A stretch of DNA of 64,000 nt from an uncultured Lachnospiraceae bacterium (GCA_910579505.1 CAJTTZ010000007.1:1-64000); one strand, 5' to 3'; positions 52,087-62,163 are shown, numbered from the stretch's first letter. The notes: generated by a model not told the origin, from the sequence alone. Translations and numbers: made by a program.

Positions 52087-52602
52087 ATGGTACAGGACCC
52101 TTTAACACTCTATAAATTAATAACCCTCTACATGCTGGACCGGGTCTCCTTTCCGCTCACAAAAGCGCAGATCGGCGACTTTATCCTGGGACACGACTAC
52201 ACGAACTTCCTGACCTTGCAGCAGGTGATCGCAGAACTGATCGACGCGGAACTGATCCGGGCGAAATCCCTGCGCAACCGAACCTATCTGGAGATTACGG
52301 AGGACGGGCAAAGCACGCTCTCCTATTTCGGCAACCGTATAAACGACTCCATCAAAGAGGATATTACCACCTTTTTCGCCGAACACGAAATGGATATGCG
52401 CAGCGAGTCCGCCATCCGTGCGGATTACTATAAATCCACATCAGGCGAATTTGAGGCGCATCTTCTCGTAAAAGAAAAGGACGTGACAGTGGTGGATATC
52501 ACCCTGTCCGTCCCCGATGAAGATACTGCCGCCGCTATCTGCGCCAACTGGCAGAAGAAAAACCAAAGCATCTACCAGTATCTGATCTCCCAGTTATTCT
52601 AA
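52087..52602 (+). CDS. DUF4364 family protein
   Basis: A 171-aa protein starting PLTLYKLITLYMLDRVSFPL, with a winged-helix-like first part (LTKAQIGDFILGHDYTNFLT, ITEDGQSTLSYF) and a beta-rich end. I recognise DUF4364, common and unnamed in clostridia; likely a regulator. ATG follows AAAGGAGACATT. 29 nt downstream of the malic enzyme gene. Confidence 0.85.
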   Translation: MVQDPLTLYKLITLYMLDRVSFPLTKAQIGDFILGHDYTNFLTLQQVIAELIDAELIRAKSLRNRTYLEITEDGQSTLSYFGNRINDSIKEDITTFFAEHEMDMRSESAIRADYYKSTSGEFEAHLLVKEKDVTVVDITLSVPDEDTAAAICANWQKKNQSIYQYLISQLF

Positions 52603-52613
52603 TCTTAGTTTCC

Positions 52614-54629
52614 TCAATGTCTCTTTATCACTTCATTCCAGCTTGAAATGCCGATCACCCGCAGTGCGAAGTCCGTATACTTTGCCGATTCCGCGGTATC
52701 CACATACTTATATGCCTCATAGATGGATTTCCTGCCGCCGCCCAGCGTACACAGGCCCAGATCCAGTCCCTGCGCCACCTCCGCGGCCGCGTCCGTCTCC
52801 CTGGAAAAGAGCATGCTGTCCACGTACTGGTTCGCCTCGATCATCTTATATGCGTAGACAAAAGAAGCCGCCTGCAGCTCCTGTCCTTTTGAGGAAGTAT
52901 ATCCCATCTCGCTCAAAATCAGGTGCCTCACCTCACCGTCATCCGTCAGCATCTCCGGCTTTTGCAGATAATCCGTCAGCACATGCAGATTCTTGATCGT
53001 GATTACCGGCGTATTCTCATTCTCCTGCACATAGGAAGCGTTACTCTGCCACGCTTTAGCACTGGTCAGCGGATAGTTGTAGGGGTGCTGTGCCAGTCCC
53101 CAGTCGATATTCCCCTCCGCCTTTAAATTTCTGTTAAACTCGTCCAGAATCTCCTTGGAGCCGTACCCGTTCTTTGAATAAAGGCTCTTACCCCACTGCT
53201 GGTCCAGGGATATGTATACCCGTGCATTGCCGTTAATACTCAAAAACGCATTATAGAAAATGCGGAAAGCCCTTGCATACTCGTCCACATAATCCGGGGT
53301 GCTCATATGCTCGATATGGTTCCACTCGCTTCTGGCGTTGATCTCGTTGCCGATCACCCAATTCATCACCCTGCCGTGCCCTGTGCCGGAATAGCGGCTG
53401 GCAAGGAAGGAGGCAATCGCCGCAATCGTCTCCGTCCCGCTCGCATCCGCGGCATTGAAAGCATAATACGGCGCATGTCCGCCGGAACGCGCCTTTGGAT
53501 GGATCAGTTCAGGGTGCGCGGAAATATCGTTTAAAACAATCGCCGTCGTTGTGATTCCCCTGTTGGTAAGATTGGTGAATATATAGTCGTACTCCGCAAT
53601 AATCTGCCCGTTAAAGGCATAGTTCTTTCCATTATAAGTATAGTAAACCGTAGGGTAATATTCGTTGCTCGTATGCCCCAGAATACGGCTTAAAGGGATA
53701 TTGTAGGCAGCATGCCGCACACCCAGGTCGTCCAGTTCCGAACTCTGTAGCTTCTCCGGGTCCACCAGCAGCCCTTTCTTGGACGACGTGGCGACAAAGG
53801 ACGGATTATATTTGGCTATTGCCTCCGGATTTGTAATATAATGCGGCCTTGTGATTGCCATAAAACCGCCGTTCTTTTTCACCGCCACCACAAATTTGGA
53901 GAAAAGTCTGGAACTGGCGGTATTATAATTGAGATTGACCGAAAAAGTCAATTCCACATCTTTCTGATCCTCTATAAGATACTCTGTCCCCTCCAGGGAC
54001 GACTGATACGCTTTCTCTTCAAAGAGGTAATAATAGCCGTCATCACTGATGGCAAGGTCCTCCGCCTTCATGGTTATGTCGATCTTTCCTGTCTCCGTGT
54101 TAATCAGGCAGCTTTCAATGTCAGCAAAGTCGGCCGCGTTCTCCGCGGTGATCTCCACTTCCTTTGGACGGTTTTTAATCCCCTCTAACATATAGCGCGC
54201 GGCATCCACCAATGCACGTGTGGTGTCCTTACCGGCATTCTGCCTGACACTGTCCTTTCTGTGCTGGGTCTTGCTGTACTCGGCTAACTTCATAGCCTCC
54301 ATATGTACCATCGCCTCTACCGCCGCGCTCTCGGCCGCAAGCATATCCATATGCTGCCGCGTGAAATACCCCCCGGCAGTGCTGGCAGCCGCAAGCAAAA
54401 CAACGCAGACCGCCACAATGATCCACCGCTTTTTCCCGTTTCCGGCGCCCCTGTTTTGTGCCCGCTCTGCTCTCTGCCTTGCTTTCTTTTCCTTGATTTT
54501 CCGTTTGTTTTCCGCCACCTTCGCCTTGTCGATGGTGCGCTTTTTTTTCTTTTTTCCGCTTTTTGCATGCCCTTTAGGCGTATCCTCCGCGGAAATCTTC
54601 TCTTCGTCCGTTCTGTCGGTTGTCTCCAT
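52614..54629 (-). CDS. DUF5722 protein (glycosidase-like, membrane anchored)
   Basis: A 671-aa protein. A strongly basic cytoplasmic N-terminus (KSGKKKKKRTIDKAKV) precedes one transmembrane helix near residues 67-90 (RWIIVAVCVVLLAAASTAGG). The outside part is DUF5722, a TIM-barrel family related to glycoside hydrolases: NWVIGNEINARSEWNHI shows the acid/base-like Glu, and LILSEMGYTS a second Glu. Probably acts on cell-surface or host polysaccharide. It is convergent with DUF4364, with 11 nt between. Confidence 0.85.
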   Translation of the reverse strand: METTDRTDEEKISAEDTPKGHAKSGKKKKKRTIDKAKVAENKRKIKEKKARQRAERAQNRGAGNGKKRWIIVAVCVVLLAAASTAGGYFTRQHMDMLAAESAAVEAMVHMEAMKLAEYSKTQHRKDSVRQNAGKDTTRALVDAARYMLEGIKNRPKEVEITAENAADFADIESCLINTETGKIDITMKAEDLAISDDGYYYLFEEKAYQSSLEGTEYLIEDQKDVELTFSVNLNYNTASSRLFSKFVVAVKKNGGFMAITRPHYITNPEAIAKYNPSFVATSSKKGLLVDPEKLQSSELDDLGVRHAAYNIPLSRILGHTSNEYYPTVYYTYNGKNYAFNGQIIAEYDYIFTNLTNRGITTTAIVLNDISAHPELIHPKARSGGHAPYYAFNAADASGTETIAAIASFLASRYSGTGHGRVMNWVIGNEINARSEWNHIEHMSTPDYVDEYARAFRIFYNAFLSINGNARVYISLDQQWGKSLYSKNGYGSKEILDEFNRNLKAEGNIDWGLAQHPYNYPLTSAKAWQSNASYVQENENTPVITIKNLHVLTDYLQKPEMLTDDGEVRHLILSEMGYTSSKGQELQAASFVYAYKMIEANQYVDSMLFSRETDAAAEVAQGLDLGLCTLGGGRKSIYEAYKYVDTAESAKYTDFALRVIGISSWNEVIKRH

Positions 54630-54744
54630 GTATTCCCTTTTTCCTTTTTCCCTGACTTACTGAAAGTGCTATTTTTTGCTCATTGTAATATATTACACGA
54701 TTATGCGGAAAAAGTCCAATACCTTTCCTGCCTGCCCGGACGTT

Positions 54745-55449
54745 TTAATCAAACAGTATTTCATCCACCGTTACAAACTCATACCCCCGCTTTTGCAGGA
54801 TATCCACAATATCAAGGGCGGCCGTCACACTGGACTTGTATTCGTCATGCATCAAAATAACAGCATTTTCCTCCGCCTTTCTCGTCACCCTGCTGACAAT
54901 TCCCTTCACATCGCTGCTGCACCAGTCCATCGGATCAATCGTCCAGAGCACAGGTATCATCGTAAGTTCTGTCTCAAAACTTTTGTCCCAGCTCCCGTAA
55001 GGAGGTCTCACGTACTGCGGCTCTTCCCCCGTTATGTCCGAAAGCAGCTCGTTCGTCCTGACCAGCTCCGCCTTAAATGTCTCCCTGTTATTTTCCCCAA
55101 GCTGTATGTGACTGTAAGTATGGTTGCCGACCAGATGCCCTTCTTCATGCATACGCAGCACCAGTTCAGGATAAGCCTCCGCCTGTTTTCCCATAACAAA
55201 AAAAGTTGCCTTGGCTCCCCGTTCCTTCAACCCGTCCAAAAGCTGCTCTGTATAGTACGGATGCGGTCCGTCATCAAATGTAATCGCTATTTTTGGTGTA
55301 TCCATATCTTCCTCCTCGTTTATAACACCCGTTATGCATTCGACGCCATCCGCAGAGTCACCCCATCCAGCCCTCATAACCGAACTTCCTGCAATCACAA
55401 TAAGCGCAAGTATGACGGCAGGCATAATTCCTTTTCTTATCTTTATCAA
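54745..55449 (-). CDS. Polysaccharide deacetylase (NodB domain)
   Basis: A 234-aa secreted or membrane-anchored deacetylase. One N-terminal hydrophobic helix (IMPAVILALIVIAGSSVM) is followed by the NodB domain: KIAITFDDGPHPYYTEQL (catalytic Asp pair), HLVGNHTYSHIQL (metal His), RPPYGSWD and VILMHDEYKS. It probably removes acetyl groups from peptidoglycan or exopolysaccharide. The start is probably TTG at 55449; the later ATG would sit inside the hydrophobic segment with poor spacing. Confidence 0.88.
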   Translation of the reverse strand: MIKIRKGIMPAVILALIVIAGSSVMRAGWGDSADGVECITGVINEEEDMDTPKIAITFDDGPHPYYTEQLLDGLKERGAKATFFVMGKQAEAYPELVLRMHEEGHLVGNHTYSHIQLGENNRETFKAELVRTNELLSDITGEEPQYVRPPYGSWDKSFETELTMIPVLWTIDPMDWCSSDVKGIVSRVTRKAEENAVILMHDEYKSSVTAALDIVDILQKRGYEFVTVDEILFD

Positions 55450-55562
55450 GAGACAACACCCGCAAACCTCTTTTCTCTACACATATATATGCCGCAGATT
55501 TCCGTCAAATTCAATTTCCCATCAGCGTCAAAAATGGTGTTTTATATAATTTCTTCACTTTG

Positions 55563-56702
55563 CTATCCCGGAAGCCGTATCTGAAAGGCCTTTGTATACC
55601 CTTCGCCAAAGTTCTGGTTCAAAAGCAGCTTTCCGCCGTGCATCTCCACGATTTTTTTCGAGATGCCAAGCCCAAGCCCGCTGCCTCCATTCGAAGAGCG
55701 GGCCCTGTCCCCTCTCGCAAACGGCTCAAAAATGTGCGCCGCAAAATACGGATCTATCGGTTCGCCTTCGTCCGCCACCGTCAGTTCATACTCCTTTAGA
55801 CGCACAAGCACCCTGCCGCCTTCCCTCCCGTAGCGGACCGCATTGGTGAGCAGATTGGTTACCGCCCTCCCAAGCTGCAGCCTGTCCATCTCAAAAGGCA
55901 CTTTCTCCTCCGGGATCTCAAGCACAAGTTCCATTTCCCTGTCCTCAAAATCCGCATAGAGAAACGCCGCCGTCTCCCTTGTGAGCTCCGCCAGATCACC
56001 CGGTACCCTGTGCAGGGCAAACCCCTCGCTATCCAGCTTTACATATTCAAAAAGGAGCGTGAGCAGTTCATCCATACGCATAGCTTTTGCATAAATCACA
56101 TCCAGATAGGACTGCCTGTCCTCCTCAGGCACAACACCCTCGGAAAGAGCCTTACTGTACCCGCAGATCGTGGTGATCGGCGTCTTGATATCATGGGCAA
56201 TATCCGAAAGCATCAGATTCCGCCTCTGGTCTCTGGCAAGTTTCTGCGCCTCCTCCTGCGCCAGCAGTTCTTTAAACTGTCCGCTCACAATCCGGGAATA
56301 GCAGAAAGCGCCCACCAGATAGGGAAGTATCCTGATAAGCAGCAGCCCGATGATCCCACCAATGATGATGACGCGCAACGCCACACCCCACCAGCCGCTG
56401 TAGAGCGGTGAAGTAACCTGAATGCTCATGGTACTGCCCATTGCCTGTTCAATCTGCCCCTGCACCCACTCCCCGACTCCCGACGGCAGAAGTCCTGACG
56501 CGAAATAAAATAACATCTGTAACAGCCATGCCACCATGTTGCTGTCCCCCGTTATTTCGATCTGCTGTCTTTCCAGAAAAATTTGGACCGCCGGGATAAC
56601 CGCCACACGGTAAAGCAGGCTGACCGCTTCCGCACTCCAGTAAATGCAGAAGAGAATCACAAGGAAACTTTGTACCAGAAACCATTTCACACTCTTTTTC
56701 AT
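55563..56702 (-). CDS. Sensor histidine kinase
   Basis: A 379-aa membrane kinase. Two hydrophobic segments (about 8-35 and 125-150) bound an extracytoplasmic sensor region of ~90 residues. The phosphorylated His is in LSDIAHDIKTPITTICGYSK; N box in GRAVTNLLTNAVRYG; G boxes in LTVADEGEP and GGSGLGLGISKKIVEMHGG. Partner of the response regulator gene 12 nt upstream. Signal unknown. Confidence 0.93.
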   Translation of the reverse strand: MKKSVKWFLVQSFLVILFCIYWSAEAVSLLYRVAVIPAVQIFLERQQIEITGDSNMVAWLLQMLFYFASGLLPSGVGEWVQGQIEQAMGSTMSIQVTSPLYSGWWGVALRVIIIGGIIGLLLIRILPYLVGAFCYSRIVSGQFKELLAQEEAQKLARDQRRNLMLSDIAHDIKTPITTICGYSKALSEGVVPEEDRQSYLDVIYAKAMRMDELLTLLFEYVKLDSEGFALHRVPGDLAELTRETAAFLYADFEDREMELVLEIPEEKVPFEMDRLQLGRAVTNLLTNAVRYGREGGRVLVRLKEYELTVADEGEPIDPYFAAHIFEPFARGDRARSSNGGSGLGLGISKKIVEMHGGKLLLNQNFGEGYTKAFQIRLPG

Positions 56703-56714
56703 CTAAGGCAGCCC

Positions 56715-57410
56715 TCACTCTTTTTCCAGACGGTAGCCCAAACCCCTGATCGTGTGGATATAATCTCTGCCGTCCTTCTCCAGCTTGGCACGCAGCTTGG
56801 AAATGCACACCATCACATTGTTGTCGGAAACCATGTACGCTTCCTCCCAGCCCACCTCAAAAATCTGCTGCTTGGTAAACACCCTGCCCGGATTCTCCAT
56901 AAACAGCTTCATAATCCGAAATTCCACCGAAGTCAGCTCAATCCGCTCCTCATCCCGGTACAGCAGACAGGAGTCCGGCTCCAGGCGCAGGTTCCCTACC
57001 TGCAGCACTACGCCCTGTCCGTCCCTGCTCTCCCCGGCGCCCAGCGCGTAAAACCGCCGCAGATTGGACTTCACCCGCGCCACCGCCTCCAGCGGGACGA
57101 AAGGCTTCGTGATATAATCGTCCGCGCCCAGATCCAGTCCCAGAATCTTATCGGAGTCGCTGCTCTTAGCCGATAGCATGATCACGGGCAGATTGTTTTC
57201 CTCCCGGATATTCCGTAACACCCGATATCCATCTATCCCCGGCATCATAATATCCAGAAGCGCCAGATCAATAGTCTCCTCTTTTATGAGTCTGACCGCC
57301 TCTGTGCCGTCCGCTGCCTCCACAATCTCATATCCTTCTTTTTCCAGATACAGGCGGAGTACTTCCCGTATCTCCGCCTCGTCATCCGCCACCAAAATCC
57401 TGTAAGCCAT
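56715..57410 (-). CDS. OmpR/PhoB-family response regulator
   Basis: A 231-aa regulator with receiver domain (phosphoacceptor Asp in IDLALLDIMMPGIDGY, Lys in DYITKPFVP) and C-terminal winged helix (ERIELTSVEFRIMKLFMEN, IHTIRGLGYRLEKE). ATG at 57410 follows GAGGGATAAA. It precedes and probably cotranscribes the histidine kinase. Confidence 0.95.
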   Translation of the reverse strand: MAYRILVADDEAEIREVLRLYLEKEGYEIVEAADGTEAVRLIKEETIDLALLDIMMPGIDGYRVLRNIREENNLPVIMLSAKSSDSDKILGLDLGADDYITKPFVPLEAVARVKSNLRRFYALGAGESRDGQGVVLQVGNLRLEPDSCLLYRDEERIELTSVEFRIMKLFMENPGRVFTKQQIFEVGWEEAYMVSDNNVMVCISKLRAKLEKDGRDYIHTIRGLGYRLEKE

Positions 57411-57477
57411 TTTATCCCTCATTTAAATTTTTTCGACTAACCGCCATGTCACAGCTCTGCTGTGAGTGCTTCTCACA

Positions 57478-58458
57478 CTACCATTGCTGTCCGTTTCCAT
57501 CTCCATTTGTACCGTACTGCCCATTCATGCCATACTGTCCATTCCCGTTTCCGTTTAAACCGTACTGTCCGTTTGCGGTCCCGCCCATGCCATACTGCCC
57601 GTATACCGGCATCTCCACATGATTCATAACGCGTGTATTTCTAAGCTGGCAGTACAGCGCGGCAAAGGTCAGGTTGCGGTACGGCTGCACATAAAGTACC
57701 TCCGCAATCCCCAACGTGAGCGTGCCCAGTATATGCCACAAAATAAACGACAGCCCAAGGACAAACGTCTTCCACTTATTTCCTTCCATCATTTCGCGGC
57801 TCATCTGCATTGCCGCCCTGTACTCCATATCCGGGTTCTCCGTCAGGATATAGGGGACCATATAGTATTCATACATTTTTATGATACCCGGTATGATAAA
57901 CAGAAGCGTCCACAAAAAGATACTCAGATCCATGCGGAACATTACCTTGACAATATTTTTGTAGGAATGGTCAAAGCTGAAGGCAATCTCCTTCACCTGC
58001 GCCACATCCTCCACGCTCTTTACCATAAAACGCTTGCCGCCCACACTAAACGGATTGATCAGGAAGATGTCCAGAGCCAGAATAACTGCAAGGACTATTG
58101 CAAAGATAATAAGGAAGATAATGACCGCCACGAATCCGACAATCAGGCCTTCAAAAAAACTGATCTCCACTTCCTCGCTTGCAGACTCCCCGCCACTGCT
58201 TCTCTCTACCGTTACCTTATCCGAATCGGCGCGCTTTTTTACCGTGACAACGCTTTTCTTCCCGGTAGGCAGAGGGCCGCTTTCATAGGATTCCTCCATA
58301 TTCGTCTCCGCGCTGCCGTTATAGACGGTTTTGTGAAAACTTAAACCGCCCGTCTCACAGCCAAGCACCATAAGAATCATGGATACCAGCACAATCTTCC
58401 AGTAATTCCTGTGCAGGGCCGCTTTCCCAACTTCCTTTAACTTACTTCTCGTCCACAT
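57478..58458 (-). CDS. DUF975 membrane protein with NGQYG repeat tail
   Basis: A 326-aa membrane protein of DUF975 (four to six hydrophobic segments; LFIIPGIIKMYEYYMVPYIL is a family hallmark). The N-terminal region has an extracellular Ser/Glu-rich loop. The last ~40 residues are a Gly-Asn-Gln-Tyr repeat (NGQYG, four times). Function unknown. ATG at 58458 follows GAAGGAGGAAACAAGAC. It is upstream of the two-component genes, 67 bp away. Confidence 0.85.
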   Translation of the reverse strand: MWTRSKLKEVGKAALHRNYWKIVLVSMILMVLGCETGGLSFHKTVYNGSAETNMEESYESGPLPTGKKSVVTVKKRADSDKVTVERSSGGESASEEVEISFFEGLIVGFVAVIIFLIIFAIVLAVILALDIFLINPFSVGGKRFMVKSVEDVAQVKEIAFSFDHSYKNIVKVMFRMDLSIFLWTLLFIIPGIIKMYEYYMVPYILTENPDMEYRAAMQMSREMMEGNKWKTFVLGLSFILWHILGTLTLGIAEVLYVQPYRNLTFAALYCQLRNTRVMNHVEMPVYGQYGMGGTANGQYGLNGNGNGQYGMNGQYGTNGDGNGQQW

Positions 58459-58587
58459 GTCTTGTTTCCTCCTTCTATTTCGCATCCCCAGGGTCGGGGG
58501 GTGACAGCCTTCTTACGATATCAGAATAACACGTTTCCCTTAAAGGAAAAGAGGCGCAGTCTTAACCAAACCTTAAACCGCTCCTCC

Positions 58588-60270
58588 CTAATTCTCGCCC
58601 AGATTCATATATTTCAGATAAAGCCCCTCAAACCGCTCCGTATCCGCCAGATTTATGCTTTCCGCCAGATGAGTTCTCTCTTCCAGTGAGGCTGCGTCCA
58701 GCCGCTTCCCGCACAACTCCCGCCCCATTTCATACGCCCCCGCAAGCGACGTATTCCCGGCAGCCCGCACCCTGCCCCGCATATGGGAGGGCAAAAGACC
58801 GACGACGACCGCCGCCTCCACATCCAAATAATAGCCGAAGCCTCCGGCAAGAAAAACTTTTTCTATCTCAGGGCGCCCCATCTCTTCCCATAATATCTCA
58901 ACGCCCGCACGGACCGCCGCCTTTGCCATCTGCAGGCTGCGCACATCTTCTTGTTTAAAATAACAACCGTTCTTCACCTGTCTGCCTGCCGCAGCGACTT
59001 CCCTCGCGTCCTCAATCCGCACGCCTTGCGTAAAATACGGTTCTTTCAAAAGCCCCGTCTCATCCAATATCCCACTTTGCAGAAGCTGTGCTGTAAGCGC
59101 GATCCGATCTGTCCCCATCATCGTACCGTCTCCCTCAAAAGCCGGTCCCGCCGCCGCAGCCGTCACAATCATACGCTGTCCGTCTGTGATAACCATTTCG
59201 CCGTTGGTGCCCAGGTCAATAAAAAGCGCTGCCTGTCGCTCTCCATTCTCCGCCTGCCTGTCAGGAAGCAATCCCAGCGCATACAGCCCCGCCACGATGT
59301 CTCCGCCCACAAAAGCACTCATACAGGGCGCAATGTAGACCGGCATGTCAAAAAGCGCCCCTCCATCCGCCATACGCAGTTCTTCAGACCATTCCTCCAT
59401 TCCCGCGAAAAGATGAGCTGCAGTTATGCTCTGCAATCCCTTCTCCACCGGCACGAAGGGCGCTTTTCCGAGAGACGACACATCCATTCCGAGCAGCAGA
59501 TGCTCCATGACCGTATTCCCGGCGATGCACATGCCAAGAATCTTCCCCGCGTTCCCCTTCTCATTCACAGGGATCAGCCTGTCCGACAAAGTTCCCTCTC
59601 CCGCCTTTTTTTGCAAATTCTTCGCGAATTGCCTGAGTCCCCTCAAAATCACCCCGCAGACAAGCCTGCGCAGGTCCTCCCCCTGCCCTTCAACAGACGC
59701 CTGTATCCGCGCCAACACATCTGTACCGTATTTCCGCTGGGGATTCATTTCACAGTAAGTATCAGCCACCGTCCCCGTCGCCGCATCCTTAAGCTGCATG
59801 GCAATCGTGGTGGTTCCCAGATCAACCGCAGCTATATAACAAGCGTTTTCTTTCCCACTGTCCATTTCCTGCATTTCGGTATTGGCTATTATATCCGCTC
59901 CGGTTTTCGTAACTTCCGTGACAATGGGTGTTTTTACCTCCTGTGCACCTACCACCCTGACCGTGCAGTCCGTCTTCGGTCTCGTCACACATGCAAGCCT
60001 GTAGCCCTGCCGCAGCTCTTCCGGCTCCAGACGGCTTCTCTCGAGACCTGTAGGCAGCGGTACGCCTTTTAAAAACTGAACGACACACCGCCCGCAGTCC
60101 CCTCTTCCACCGCAAAAACTACCGTCCAACAACCCGTTTTTCAATAAAACCGGCATCAAGGTCAAAGCCGCCTCTTGTGTCAGCTCTTTTTCCCCGTCAG
60201 ACGTCCCGTCATTTTCGCCATGCGGTTTTTCATCATTCATAACAACCGTGATTTTTATTAACTCAGACAA
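58588..60270 (-). CDS. Ferredoxin-ASKHA protein (corrinoid-protein activator type, DUF4445)
   Basis: A ~560-aa protein. The N-terminal 2Fe-2S domain has FCGGRGDCGRCVVQF with a further Cys in YRLACVT; the C-terminal ASKHA ATPase has AAVDLGTTTIAMQLKD and GTNGEMV. Relatives reactivate oxidised cobalt in corrinoid methyltransferases (RamA/RACE type). No methyltransferase is nearby. Start uncertain: a TTG at 60270 with GAGGAG 10 nt upstream is the best-supported choice and overlaps the end of the DUF4250 gene; ATG at 60240 and earlier codons lack clear ribosome sites. Confidence 0.8.
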   Translation of the reverse strand: MSELIKITVVMNDEKPHGENDGTSDGEKELTQEAALTLMPVLLKNGLLDGSFCGGRGDCGRCVVQFLKGVPLPTGLERSRLEPEELRQGYRLACVTRPKTDCTVRVVGAQEVKTPIVTEVTKTGADIIANTEMQEMDSGKENACYIAAVDLGTTTIAMQLKDAATGTVADTYCEMNPQRKYGTDVLARIQASVEGQGEDLRRLVCGVILRGLRQFAKNLQKKAGEGTLSDRLIPVNEKGNAGKILGMCIAGNTVMEHLLLGMDVSSLGKAPFVPVEKGLQSITAAHLFAGMEEWSEELRMADGGALFDMPVYIAPCMSAFVGGDIVAGLYALGLLPDRQAENGERQAALFIDLGTNGEMVITDGQRMIVTAAAAGPAFEGDGTMMGTDRIALTAQLLQSGILDETGLLKEPYFTQGVRIEDAREVAAAGRQVKNGCYFKQEDVRSLQMAKAAVRAGVEILWEEMGRPEIEKVFLAGGFGYYLDVEAAVVVGLLPSHMRGRVRAAGNTSLAGAYEMGRELCGKRLDAASLEERTHLAESINLADTERFEGLYLKYMNLGEN

Positions 60271-60436
60271 ACTGATTTTTCTCCTCATCGTAATGATAAT
60301 CAATTCCCGCCAGTTTTTCGACTATCTCATTACGGTCCGCGTCAAGATCTTCGCAGAGCGCGTCCAGAGATGTATAAAAATCCCGGAGTTTCAAGTTTAC
60401 ATAACTAAGCAACATCACAGGGTCTTTCGGCATCAT
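60263..60436 (-). CDS. DUF4250 small protein
   Basis: A 57-aa protein: MMPKDPVMLLSYVNLKLRDF, then SLDALCEDLDADRNEIVEKL, ending YHYDEEKNQFV. It matches DUF4250, a small cytosolic protein common in Lachnospiraceae and of unknown function. ATG at 60436 follows AAGGACAGATAAGA. It is shorter than many gene-finding cut-offs, and its last codons overlap the likely start of the ferredoxin-ASKHA gene, implying translational coupling. Confidence 0.85.
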   Translation of the reverse strand: MMPKDPVMLLSYVNLKLRDFYTSLDALCEDLDADRNEIVEKLAGIDYHYDEEKNQFV

Positions 60437-60506
60437 TCTTATCTGTCCTTTCCATAAATTTTACCATCAGCCTTCTATAATCTATATCCGCCTTCAGAAT
60501 AAATCG

Positions 60507-61691
60507 TCATTTCAATTCCATCTCCACACGGTATGTCTTCCCGTCGCTGGCCACATTTGCCATGCTGCCGCAGATCAGCGGCATGGAGGGCGGCAGATGC
60601 CCGATATCCAGATCCATGAGCACCGGCACATGATAAGGGTAGAGCATCTCGCAGACTGCCTGATAGCTGTCAATACCAAACTCCTCCACCCCCATGCCAA
60701 GCCTCGGCCTGCCGATCAGGAACCCCTTGCAGTGTTTGAACCATCCCGCATGTTCCATCTGCCACATGGCGCGGCGTATGCCCATCAGGTTCAGATCACA
60801 TGCCTCCAGGAACCAAATAATACCGTCTTCCTGATATTTTTCTGTAAATTCTGTTACCTTATCATATTTCGTTCCGAGAAGATTCACTAAACAGTCCATG
60901 CAGCCGCCAAGAAGGCGACCCGAGAAGCCAAACTCCGCATTATCATCCCCCGGAGTCTCCACGTGCTCCTTTGACAAAGACATGGGGGATTCTCCTCCGC
61001 ATTCTCTGTCCGCCGAAAACGCGGCAAGCCCTGCCTTCCCCGGTTCAGCGTACTTTCCCGCCGCTTCCCGCAGACTCTCCACATTCGTTCTGCCGTCCGG
61101 CAGATAATATTTAATAACAGATGTTTTCGTTAAGTTATATGGTTCGTAGGGATGCTCCTCATCCTTTAAAGATTCCAACTCCCATTTGTCGTAACCATAC
61201 ATGGTAAGCTTCTTTCCCTGCAAAAGCAGCATCGCGTCATTTAATGCCGGGTGTAACGGCTCCATCCCGAAAGCCGCCGCACACGGTCCGTACACAGACG
61301 CCACATCACACAACGTCGTCAGCAGGAAAGTAAAGTTTGTGTTGTCCGAATAGCCAAGATACCATTTGGGAGCGGCCTGTCTGATCCGTTCAAAATCCAC
61401 ATAGTCCAAAATCTCACACATCAGTTCACCGCCCCCACAGGAAATAAGACAGTCGTTATTTTTATCGCAGTAATACGCTGTCAGCTCTTCCCCACACTTC
61501 TTTGGCGTATTGCTGATTCCCACGCCCTCTTCCACATAACAGTTTGGTCCAGGCTGTAATTGAAATTCCTGCTCTTTCCACCTCTTTAGCGCATTCAGAA
61601 ATCCGCTTTTGTAAGGCTCCGTCGCGCAGCCAAAAGACGGCGCCACAAACCCAATCGTTCCGTTTTCCTGTAAAAATTCCGGATATCTCAT
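60507..61691 (-). CDS. S66 peptidase (LD-carboxypeptidase/MccF-like)
   Basis: A 394-aa serine peptidase of family S66. N-terminal TIGFVAPSFGCATEPY, then NDCLISCGGGELMCEILDY and the nucleophile Ser in WYLGYSDNTNFTFL; the His is in DIGHLPPSMPLICG. Members cleave LD bonds of peptidoglycan or hydrolyse microcin C-type acyl-sulfamoyl adenylates; the length suggests the MccF-like branch. ATG at 61691 follows GGGAGGTAAAC. Confidence 0.9.
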   Translation of the reverse strand: MRYPEFLQENGTIGFVAPSFGCATEPYKSGFLNALKRWKEQEFQLQPGPNCYVEEGVGISNTPKKCGEELTAYYCDKNNDCLISCGGGELMCEILDYVDFERIRQAAPKWYLGYSDNTNFTFLLTTLCDVASVYGPCAAAFGMEPLHPALNDAMLLLQGKKLTMYGYDKWELESLKDEEHPYEPYNLTKTSVIKYYLPDGRTNVESLREAAGKYAEPGKAGLAAFSADRECGGESPMSLSKEHVETPGDDNAEFGFSGRLLGGCMDCLVNLLGTKYDKVTEFTEKYQEDGIIWFLEACDLNLMGIRRAMWQMEHAGWFKHCKGFLIGRPRLGMGVEEFGIDSYQAVCEMLYPYHVPVLMDLDIGHLPPSMPLICGSMANVASDGKTYRVEMELK

Positions 61692-62163
61692 GTTTACCTC
61701 CCACATTCTTTCCTTCATTGAAAAGCAGCGTACCACCGTTTTTCCACTGATTTATGAAAAAGATAACATTCCTGCGCTAAAACAAGATTTAGCATTTCGA
61801 AAAAGCGCCGACTTATCCACATTCTTTATTCTGTATTAGCCTCATTCCATATATTTTTCGCTAAATCGTATTTTAATCACAGGTGTTTTGTTTCTCAGCA
61901 GCACTCTATACATCTAAAAAATGTAAAAAAAACCGTTTCTGATCAATTTTACCTTTTCTGCCTTCTCTCCTACCATACCACACTTACAAATAACTTGCCA
62001 GTCCGTTCTGGCCCAATCTGACATTCAACCCTTTGACGAAAAAGGACCCGGCGTTTTTCTATCCCTCTTCCAACGCCGGGCCCTTCTTCTTTCTTCTCTC
62101 TTTATGATAACAGGTGTCTCCTATCTATCCCGCCTGTTATTCTTTTGCTGTTATTCTTTCACT
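61692..62163. other. Non-coding region between clpB and the S66 peptidase
   Basis: No gene. It holds the clpB terminator (62045-62082) and, on the minus strand near the peptidase, its likely promoter in AT-rich sequence; no further signal seen. Confidence 0.5.
62045..62082 (-). terminator. Intrinsic terminator of clpB
   Basis: On the minus strand CCCGGCGTT (62080-62072) pairs with AACGCCGGG (62055-62047), extended by GG/CC, followed by TCCTTTTTC. It lies about 82 nt after the clpB stop codon. Confidence 0.75.
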
